NCBI RefSeq assembly: GCF_024708915.1
Contig: NZ_JANJXQ010000093.1
Coordinates: forward strand, 1-5,655
Direction: 5' to 3'
DNA length: 5,655 bases
Origin: Thiobacillus sp.
GTDB taxonomy: Bacteria > Pseudomonadota > Gammaproteobacteria > Burkholderiales > Thiobacillaceae
Positions 1 through 4,539 of the stretch are shown piece by piece (position 1 is the first letter of the stretch; each line of letters starts with the position of its first letter). The translations under genes were made by a program, and so were the position numbers. The notes below the pieces were generated by a model. It was not told where the DNA came from. It saw nothing but the letters and a program-made list of their open reading frames with translations, and searched no databases.

Positions 1-11
1 AAAAAACAGGA

Positions 12-638
12 TCAGTACTGCACCACCGCCGGATCGAGACTGCGCCACAGATACCAGGTGGCGACGGTACGCCAGGGCGCGTGGCGTTCGCCGTGCTGGC
101 GCAGGGCCTTGGGGGTGGGCCGCTCGCCGCCGAGATAATGCAGGGCGACGGCCTTTTGCAGGCCGATGTCGTCGACCGGCCAGACGTCGGGGCGGCGCAG
201 GCTGAAGATGAGGAACATCTCGGCGGTCCAGCGACCGATGCCGCGCACGTCGACGAGTTCGGCGATGACGGCCTCGTCTTCCATTTTTTTCCAGCGTGCC
301 GGGGCGATGCGGCCATCGACGAAATGGCCGGCGAGGTCGCGCAGGTATTCGGCTTTGCGGCGCGACAGGCCGCAGGCAGCGAGCGCCTCCAGTTCAAGCG
401 TGACGATGCGCTCCGGGCTGACGGTCTGCGCGTATCCGGCGAAACGCGCCCACACGCTGTCCGCCGCCTTGACCGAAATCTGCTGGCCGACGATGGCACG
501 CGCGAGGGTTTGAAACGGATCACCGCGATTGCCCAGCACGGCATCGGGATAGCGCGCGATGAGTGCGGCCATCACCGGGTCGGCGGCGGCAAGTTCGCTG
601 CAGGCGGTGTGCCAATAGGTGGGTGCGCGGGATTTCAT
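12..638 (-). CDS. alkA: DNA-3-methyladenine glycosylase II family protein (AlkA-like, HhH-GPD)
   Basis: Predicted to excise alkylated bases such as 3-methyladenine from DNA, the first step of base excision repair in the cytoplasm. The 208-residue protein has the HhH-GPD layout: a helical segment with LARAIVGQQIS at about 45-55, a helix-hairpin-helix LVDVRGIGRWTAEMF at about 128-142, and a Pro/Asp loop PVDDIGL at 154-160, where Asp157 (second of the pair) is the likely catalytic aspartate. No C-terminal Cys cluster is seen, which argues against the Fe-S glycosylases Nth and MutY. It is shorter than E. coli AlkA (about 280 residues) and lacks that protein's N-terminal domain, so it is a short-form member and the symbol is family-level. 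The ATG at 638 is preceded by only a weak purine stretch (GAAAGA). It lies downstream of rng beyond two palindromes, and its first 12 codons are duplicated in altered form at 761-799. The reading frame is intact. Family call is strong; exact substrate range is inference. Confidence 0.9.
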   Translation of the reverse strand: MKSRAPTYWHTACSELAAADPVMAALIARYPDAVLGNRGDPFQTLARAIVGQQISVKAADSVWARFAGYAQTVSPERIVTLELEALAACGLSRRKAEYLRDLAGHFVDGRIAPARWKKMEDEAVIAELVDVRGIGRWTAEMFLIFSLRRPDVWPVDDIGLQKAVALHYLGGERPTPKALRQHGERHAPWRTVATWYLWRSLDPAVVQY

Positions 639-761
639 GGAAAATCTTTCATCCGCGAAGGACGCGAAGGAGCGCGAAGGGAAAAACCAGAATCGCTTTC
701 GGTTTTCTTCGCATCTCTTCGCGTCCTTCGCGGATAAAGCCGTTCCGGCTCACAGCAGAAT
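601..761. repeat. Tandem duplication, copy A (161 bp, carries the working alkA start)
   Basis: This segment pairs with 762-912 as an abutting direct repeat. On the minus strand it runs from a remnant of the last rng codons (ILL-stop, 750-761), through a palindrome, to the first 12 codons of the intact alkA-like gene (638 down to about 601). Over the alkA-side 50 bases (601-650) I count 41 matches with copy B. Over the palindrome and rng-end part I count 3 substitutions (713, 742, 759) in about 101 aligned bases plus one 10-base insertion at about 670-679. The boundaries are where the match stops on each side. Confidence 0.85.
651..735. repeat. Long imperfect palindrome, copy 1 (CGCGAAGG-unit element)
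   Basis: The left arm opens ATCCGCGAAGGACGCGAAG and the right arm closes with its complement CTTCGCGTCCTTCGCGGAT. Extended over three units, the arms match at about 24 of 28 positions. An inner pair GAAAACC/GGTTTTC flanks an AT-richer loop near 690-700. Each arm is built of 8-10 base units of the form CGCGAAGG. In RNA from either strand it would form a long stable hairpin. I recall very similar CGCGAAGGACGCGAAG palindromes dispersed in intergenic regions of environmental proteobacteria, but cannot check copy number here. No uninterrupted T-tract follows the stem, so it is not a classic intrinsic terminator; a 3'-end stabilising or attenuating role is possible. Confidence 0.85.
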
Positions 762-799
762 CAGGCAGTTTGCCAGTAGGTGGGAGGGCTGGTTTTCAT
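761..799 (-). pseudogene. Remnant of an alkA-like 5' end (12 codons, fused to rng tail remnant)
   Basis: Reading from the ATG at 799 gives MKTSPPTYWQTA followed by TGA. The intact gene starts MKSRAPTYWHTA, so 8 of 12 residues match, including PTYW and the final TA. The reading then passes into ATTCTGCTGTGA (750-761), which copies the last rng codons (ATCCTGCTGTGA, Ile-Leu-Leu-stop). The fragment is too short to be functional. It is preceded by GAAAGG with 6 bases to the ATG, a better ribosome binding site than the one in front of the intact gene, which hints that it was once the real start. Confidence 0.7.
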
Positions 800-912
800 G
801 AAAAACCTTTCATCCGCGAAGGACGCGAAGGGAAAAACCAGAATCGCTTTCGGTTTTCTTCGCGTCTCTTCGCGTCCTTCGCGGATAAAGCCTTTCCGGC
901 TCACAGCAGGAT
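762..912. repeat. Tandem duplication, copy B (151 bp, carries the working rng 3' end)
   Basis: Second copy of the rng-end / palindrome / alkA-start segment. It contains the true rng stop (901-903) and a dead alkA start (ATG at 797-799). Offset to copy A is 161 bases on the alkA side and 151 on the rng side. The difference is one 10-base unit missing from the left arm of its palindrome. Confidence 0.85.
812..886. repeat. Long imperfect palindrome, copy 2 (one arm shortened by a unit)
   Basis: Same element as at 651-735 and nearly identical in sequence. The outer stem of 19 bp (ATCCGCGAAGGACGCGAAG and complement) is perfect. The left arm lacks the third unit (AGCGCGAAGG in copy 1), while the right arm keeps all three, so the hairpin has an asymmetric bulge of about 10 bases before the inner GAAAACC/GGTTTTC stem. 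It lies just downstream of the rng stop codon (14 bases between them), where it could protect or trim the 3' end of the operon transcript. That role is inference. Confidence 0.85.
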
Positions 913-2352
913 GATGTCGTACTGCTCTTGCGGATACGTCGTCTCGACCTGCAGCGACACCGGTTTACCGATGAAGTCGATGAGTTGGGCGAGACTGCCG
1001 GATTCCTCGTCCAGGAACAGATCGATCACGCTCTGCGCCGCGACGATACGGAATTCGCGCGCGTCGAACTGGCGTGCCTCGCGCAGGATTTCACGCAGGA
1101 TTTCGTAGCATACGGTCTGCGCGGTCTTGATTTCGCCGCGCCCTCCGCAGGTGGGGCAGGCTTCGCACAATACGTGCGCCAGCGATTCACGGGTCCGTTT
1201 GCGCGTCATTTCCACCAGGCCCAGCGCAGAAAAACCGCTGACGGTGGTGCGCGTGGGGTCGCGCGCCAGCACTTTCTTCAGTTCGGTAAGCACCGCTTCC
1301 TGGTGCTCGGTATTGTCCATGTCGATGAAGTCGATGATGACGATACCGCCGAGGTTGCGCAGTCGCAGCTGGCGCGCGATGGCCTGTGCCGCTTCGAGGT
1401 TGGTCTTGAAGATGGTGTCGTCGAAATTGCGCGCGCCGACGAAGCCGCCGGTGTTGACGTCCACCGTGGTCAGTGCCTCGGTCTGGTCGATGATGAGATA
1501 ACCGCCCGACTTCAAATCGACACGCCGCCCCAGCGCCTTGGCGATCTCGTCCTCGATGGCGTGCAGTTCGAACAGCGGACGGTCGGCACCGTAATGCTGC
1601 AGTTTTTCGACTACGGCCTGGGTGTAGTTCTGCGCGAACTCGGCCATGCGCTGATAGGTTTCGCGCGAATCGATGAGGATGCGGGACGTATCGCGATTGA
1701 CGAAGTCGCGCAGCACCCGCAGCGACAGGTCGAGATCCTGGTACAGCAGGCACGGCACCGTACAGTTGCCGCGCGACTGGATGCTGCCCCACAGCCGCCG
1801 CAGATAGTCGATGTCGGCCTGCATTTCGGCATCTTCCGCCATTTCGGCCATGGTACGCACGATGAAGCCGCCGGTCGCGTCGCTGGGCATCAATTGGTGC
1901 AGTTTCTGGCGCAGCTGTTCGCGCTCTTCTTCGCCTTCGATTTTCTGCGAAATGCCGATGTGGGTTTCCTGCGGCAGATACACCAGGTAGCGTCCGGCAA
2001 AACTGATCTGCGTGGAAAGCCGCGCCCCCTTGGTGCCGATCGGGTCTTTGATCACCTGCACCATCAGGCTCTGGCCTTCGTGCAGGATCTGCTCGATCTG
2101 GCGCTCGGAGTCACTGCCGTGGCGCTCCTCCCAGATGTCGGCCACGTGCAGGAAAGCCGCGCGCTCCAGGCCGATGTCGATGAAGGCCGACTGCATCCCC
2201 GGCAGCACGCGTACCACGCGTCCCATGTAAATGTTGCTGACCAGCCCCCGGCACTGCGCACGCTCGATATGCAACTCCTGTACCACGCCCAGGTGCAGCA
2301 CGGCGACCCGGGTTTCCTGCGGGGTGACATTGACGAGAATTTCTTCGCTCAT
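901..2352 (-). CDS. rng: Ribonuclease G (RNase E/G family)
   Basis: Single-strand-specific endoribonuclease that in E. coli matures the 5' end of 16S rRNA and takes part in mRNA decay. At 483 residues it matches RNase G (about 489 in E. coli) and lacks the long C-terminal scaffold of RNase E. Visible parts: an S1-like N-terminal region (about 35-120) with GRVVRVLPGMQSAFIDIG at 44-61; the DNase I-like catalytic core with TTVDVNTGGFVG (Asp298) and GGIVIIDFIDM (Asp341), the expected Mg-binding aspartates; and a Zn-link CPTCGGRG (Cys399, Cys402). The C-terminus PQEQYDIILL is typical of RNase G. The ATG at 2352 fits the family start (MSEEILVNVTPQETRVAV). No clear Shine-Dalgarno sequence is seen in the 16 bases after maf, so translation may depend on coupling. 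Its last codons are duplicated in the downstream repeat. Confidence 0.97.
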   Translation of the reverse strand: MSEEILVNVTPQETRVAVLHLGVVQELHIERAQCRGLVSNIYMGRVVRVLPGMQSAFIDIGLERAAFLHVADIWEERHGSDSERQIEQILHEGQSLMVQVIKDPIGTKGARLSTQISFAGRYLVYLPQETHIGISQKIEGEEEREQLRQKLHQLMPSDATGGFIVRTMAEMAEDAEMQADIDYLRRLWGSIQSRGNCTVPCLLYQDLDLSLRVLRDFVNRDTSRILIDSRETYQRMAEFAQNYTQAVVEKLQHYGADRPLFELHAIEDEIAKALGRRVDLKSGGYLIIDQTEALTTVDVNTGGFVGARNFDDTIFKTNLEAAQAIARQLRLRNLGGIVIIDFIDMDNTEHQEAVLTELKKVLARDPTRTTVSGFSALGLVEMTRKRTRESLAHVLCEACPTCGGRGEIKTAQTVCYEILREILREARQFDAREFRIVAAQSVIDLFLDEESGSLAQLIDFIGKPVSLQVETTYPQEQYDIILL

Positions 2353-2368
2353 GGGGTGGCGGATTCGC

Positions 2369-2980
2369 TCAGACGGCGAGTCCGAAGGCTCTCAATAAAA
2401 CGGCTGTGTCGTATAACGGCAAACCCATGATGCCGCTGTAGCTGCCGTCGATATGTTCGACGAACGCGCCAGCGCGTCCCTGGATGGCATAGGCGCCGGC
2501 CTTGCCGAGGTATTCGCCGGTTTCCAGATAGCGCGCGATGGCGGCGGCATCGAGCGCGGCAAAGCGGACCTGGCTGGAAGACAGGCGCAGCTCCTGCCGG
2601 CCTTCATGCTGCACCGCCACCGCGGTGTGTACCTGGTGCTGGCGCCCCGACAGGCGGGCCAGCATGGCTTCGGCCTCGGCGCGGCCGGCCGGCTTGCCGA
2701 GGATGGCGCCGTCCAGTTCGACCACCGTGTCCGCGCCCAGAACCGGAAAGCGCAGCAGGTGGCGCGCATCCACCGCGCGCCAGCCGCAGGCCGCTTTTTC
2801 GGTAGCCATGCGCTGTACGAAATCGAGTGCGGCTTCGTCGGCGCGCGGCACTTCGACAACGTCCATGCGGCCGGAAACGGCACGCAATGCCAGCACATCG
2901 AAGGCAACGCCGATCTGTTTCAGGAGTTCGCGACGCCGCGGCGACTGCGAGGCCAGATAAATCCGTTTGTCAACCAGCAT
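2369..2980 (-). CDS. maf: Maf/YhdE-type nucleoside triphosphate pyrophosphatase (dTTP/UTP-type)
   Basis: Hydrolyses nucleoside triphosphates to the monophosphate and pyrophosphate; the YhdE branch prefers dTTP, UTP and modified pyrimidine nucleotides, so it cleans the nucleotide pool and has been linked to septum inhibition. The 203-residue protein shows the Maf signature near the N-terminus ([13 protein letters not shown], 8-20), the catalytic aspartate in LGADTVV (Asp84), then LGKP (94-97), and a C-terminal block [15 protein letters not shown] and [11 protein letters not shown] (160-188) that resembles YhdE more than YceF. I chose the ATG at 2980 because it puts the signature at the family position. 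An in-frame ATG at 3034 would overlap rlmH and add 18 residues of rlmH antiphase translation. Sub-family substrate assignment is by motif resemblance only. Confidence 0.95.
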   Translation of the reverse strand: MLVDKRIYLASQSPRRRELLKQIGVAFDVLALRAVSGRMDVVEVPRADEAALDFVQRMATEKAACGWRAVDARHLLRFPVLGADTVVELDGAILGKPAGRAEAEAMLARLSGRQHQVHTAVAVQHEGRQELRLSSSQVRFAALDAAAIARYLETGEYLGKAGAYAIQGRAGAFVEHIDGSYSGIMGLPLYDTAVLLRAFGLAV

Positions 2981-2992
2981 GTTTTCGTTATT

Positions 2993-2998
2993 CCTCCT
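2993..2998 (-). promoter_or_regulatory. Strong Shine-Dalgarno sequence for maf
   Basis: AGGAGG on the minus strand, overlapping the rlmH stop codon (TGA at 3000-2998) and lying 12 bases before the maf ATG at 2980. The spacing is slightly long, but the site supports the 2980 start over the longer alternative, and it couples maf to the end of rlmH. Confidence 0.75.
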
Positions 2999-3468
2999 CA
3001 ATCCCGATGATAGGGATGCCCCCTGATGATGCACACCGCCCGATACACCTGCTCGGCCAGCAGCACCCGCGCCAGCGCGTGCGGCAGTGTCAGCTTCGAC
3101 AGTCCCAGCAACTTGCCGGCACGCGCCTTCACGCTGCCGTCGAGGCCATCCGCCCCGCCGATGACAAATGCCGGGGAAACCCCTTCGGCCATCCAGCCTT
3201 GCAACCAGGCAGCCAGTTCGCGCGTCGTCGCCTGCGCGCCGCGTTCGTCGAGCACCACCGGCACGCAGCCGGCGGGCAGCGCCGCAAGGATGCGCTCGGC
3301 TTCAAGCTGTCGTGCCCGCACGCCGTCCTCCCCCGCCACCCGATGACCGGGTTTGATCTCGGTCAGCAGCAACGGCAGGTCGGGCGGCATGCGGCGCGCA
3401 TAGTCGTCGTAGCCCGCGTTGATCCAGCCGGGCATCTTGTGGCCGACGGCGATCAGGTGCAGCTTCAC
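2998..3468 (-). CDS. rlmH: 23S rRNA (pseudouridine-1915-N3)-methyltransferase RlmH
   Basis: SPOUT-class methyltransferase that uses S-adenosylmethionine to methylate pseudouridine 1915 in helix 69 of 23S rRNA, acting on the assembled 70S ribosome. At 156 residues it matches the family (about 155). Motifs: N-terminal [24 protein letters not shown] at the SAM-binding knot; [19 protein letters not shown]; and the characteristic C-terminus HPYHRD. The start is GTG at 3468, directly after the rsfS TGA (3471-3469) with no intervening base and no clear Shine-Dalgarno sequence, which suggests translational coupling. The family's M-K-L opening supports this GTG. It is one of the ribosome-linked pair with rsfS, an arrangement common in bacteria. 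Confidence 0.97.
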   Translation of the reverse strand: MKLHLIAVGHKMPGWINAGYDDYARRMPPDLPLLLTEIKPGHRVAGEDGVRARQLEAERILAALPAGCVPVVLDERGAQATTRELAAWLQGWMAEGVSPAFVIGGADGLDGSVKARAGKLLGLSKLTLPHALARVLLAEQVYRAVCIIRGHPYHRD

Positions 3469-3828
3469 TCAGTGGTCGGATTGAATGTGCCGTGCCCGCG
3501 CCGCTTCGCCCGCCCCCCACAGTTCTTCCAGATTGTAATGCGCGCGCGCGGCAGGCAGCATCACATGGACGATGGCGTCGCCGAGATCGAGCAGCACCCA
3601 GTCGCCGCTGTCCTCGCCTTCCGTGTTGCCCACGTATTCACCGGCTTCCTTCATCTTGACGCGCACATTGTCGGCAAGCGCGCGCGTTTGGCGGTTGGAG
3701 GTGCCGCTGGCGATCACCATGCGCTCGAACAGCGAGGTGAGCTTGCCGGTGTCGAGCACGGTGATGTCCTGCGCCTTGACTTCTTCGAGGGCGCCGACGA
3801 TCAGCTTGATTTTGTTTTCGATGTTCAT
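3469..3828 (-). CDS. rsfS: Ribosomal silencing factor RsfS
   Basis: Binds ribosomal protein uL14 on the 50S subunit and blocks subunit joining, lowering translation when nutrients are short. The 119-residue protein is full length for the DUF143/Iojap family. Visible motifs: ALEEVKAQDITVLD near the N-terminus, VIASGTSNRQTRALADNV (38-55), DWVLLDLGDAIVHVM (76-90), and ARAHYNLEELWG (94-105). The ATG at 3828 gives the normal family start MNIENKI and overlaps the nadD stop by four bases (ATGA). A longer in-frame reading back to 4107 lies inside nadD in another frame and is not credible. Translation is probably coupled to nadD, since no strong ribosome binding site is visible before the start. Confidence 0.97.
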   Translation of the reverse strand: MNIENKIKLIVGALEEVKAQDITVLDTGKLTSLFERMVIASGTSNRQTRALADNVRVKMKEAGEYVGNTEGEDSGDWVLLDLGDAIVHVMLPAARAHYNLEELWGAGEAARARHIQSDH

Positions 3829-4496
3829 GGATAGCGATAGAGTTGGTGTTCGTGAATATAGTCGAGCACGGCATCGGGCAGCAGATAACGCACGCTGCCG
3901 TGCCGTGCCAGGGTGTCGCGGATGGCGGTGGCCGAAATGCCCAGCGGCGTCATCTGCCGCAACAGCACCGAGCCGGAAGGACCGCCTACGGCCTGGCGTT
4001 GCGAAACTTCGTTTTTCAGCTCTGACGGCATGGCGTCGGACTGCAACAGCCGCGCGCCGGGACGCGCAGCCACGGCGATATGCGCCAGATCGAACAGCCG
4101 CCGCCATTCGTGCCAGCTGGTCAGGTCAAGAAAAGCGTCCGCGCCCAACAGCAGCCACAGCGGCTGTTCCGTGTCCAGTTCGGCGCGCAATTCGGTCAGG
4201 GTGTCGACGGTGTAGCTCGGACGCGGACTCTGCACTTCGCGCGCATCCACCTCGAAGCGCGGGTTGCCGGCAACCGCCCGGCGCACCATTTCCAGCCGGT
4301 GCGCCGCTGCGGTGCGCGGTACGCCGCGGTGCGGCGGCTGCCCGGCCGGGATGAACAGCACCCGCTCGAGGCCGACCGCCTCGGCCATCTCCTCGGCCAG
4401 CCGCAGATGGCCGAAATGAATCGGGTCGAAGGTGCCGCCCATCACGCCGATGGCGTGGTGGGAGTGAGGGGCGAGGGGTGAGGGGTGAGGGCTCAT
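3825..4496 (-). CDS. nadD: Nicotinate-nucleotide adenylyltransferase
   Basis: Transfers AMP from ATP to nicotinic acid mononucleotide to give deamido-NAD, a usually essential step of NAD synthesis. The 223-residue protein shows the nucleotidyltransferase fingerprint IGVMGGTFDPIHFGHL (16-31), with the GTFDP loop and HFGH; then PSYTVDTL (93-100), LLLGADAF (116-122) and the C-terminal ISATAIRDTL (187-196), a variant of the usual ISSTxIR. The first 14 residues (MSPHPSPLAPHSHH) precede the usual family start and are encoded by a heptamer repeat. No other ATG, GTG or TTG lies between 4496 and the core, and an in-frame TGA lies upstream, so 4496 is the only workable start. Its GAGG ribosome binding site is also inside the repeat. 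Overlaps rsfS by four bases. Confidence 0.96.
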   Translation of the reverse strand: MSPHPSPLAPHSHHAIGVMGGTFDPIHFGHLRLAEEMAEAVGLERVLFIPAGQPPHRGVPRTAAAHRLEMVRRAVAGNPRFEVDAREVQSPRPSYTVDTLTELRAELDTEQPLWLLLGADAFLDLTSWHEWRRLFDLAHIAVAARPGARLLQSDAMPSELKNEVSQRQAVGGPSGSVLLRQMTPLGISATAIRDTLARHGSVRYLLPDAVLDYIHEHQLYRYP

Positions 4497-4531
4497 GCGT
4501 CCGTCCTCACCCCTATCGCCTCACGCCTCAC
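4464..4531. repeat. Heptamer-built inverted repeat spanning the nadD start
   Basis: Two 27-28 base arms, each of four 7-base units. On the + strand 4464-4491 is GTGAGGG, GCGAGGG, GTGAGGG, GTGAGGG. On the minus strand 4531-4504 is GTGAGGC, GTGAGGC, GATAGGG, GTGAGGA. The 27-base arms match at 22 positions and are separated by about 14 bases (4491-4504). The nadD ATG (4494-4496) lies in that loop. Similar GTGAGGGGTGAGG runs are, as I recall, dispersed in several proteobacterial genomes; copy number here is unknown. Confidence 0.85.
4505..4508 (-). promoter_or_regulatory. Ribosome binding site of nadD inside hairpin stem
   Basis: GAGG on the minus strand, 8 bases before the nadD ATG. It is the loop-proximal end of the inverted-repeat arm, so in the folded mRNA it would pair with CCTC at the start of the coding sequence. 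This is the best Shine-Dalgarno candidate for nadD. Confidence 0.55.
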
Positions 4532-4539
4532 CGTTCTGC

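Larger units (their letters stand above)
639..900. other. rng to alkA intergenic region, non-coding
   Basis: The 262 bases between the alkA-like start and the rng stop hold the two palindromes and the chimeric junction described separately. I see no credible gene, tRNA or promoter with clear -35/-10 boxes in it. Short plus-strand readings such as 619-801 translate the palindrome arms (SSAKDAKE-type peptides) and are artefacts. Confidence 0.75.

Noticed and set aside
1..20. Possible terminator after the alkA-like gene (T6 run on the minus strand after CAGTACTG)
   Set aside because: The run of six T on the minus strand is real, but only short, weak pairing can be made before it, and the window ends there, so a terminator cannot be supported.
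81..737. 218-codon plus-strand open frame over the alkA-like gene and first palindrome
   Set aside because: Antisense to a clear HhH-GPD gene and ending in palindrome-derived peptide repeats.
619..801. Small plus-strand frame with repeated SSAKDAKE-type peptide
   Set aside because: It simply translates the palindrome arms; no ribosome binding site or conserved product is apparent.
651..886. Possible CRISPR-like repeat pair
   Set aside because: Only two copies, and the regions between them are duplicated gene edges rather than unique spacers; no cas genes nearby.
928..2430. 500-codon plus-strand open frame antisense to rng
   Set aside because: It mirrors the whole of rng, where high GC at third positions suppresses stops on the other strand. 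The translation is His/Gln/Arg-rich without recognisable motifs, and rng on the minus strand is unmistakable.
2981..3034. Upstream in-frame ATG at 3034 as the maf start
   Set aside because: It would overlap the end of rlmH and add 18 residues not typical of Maf, while the AGGAGG just ahead supports the ATG at 2980.
2827..3834. 335-codon plus-strand open frame across maf, rlmH and rsfS
   Set aside because: It runs antisense through three well-supported genes and shows no domain pattern; a GC-driven shadow.
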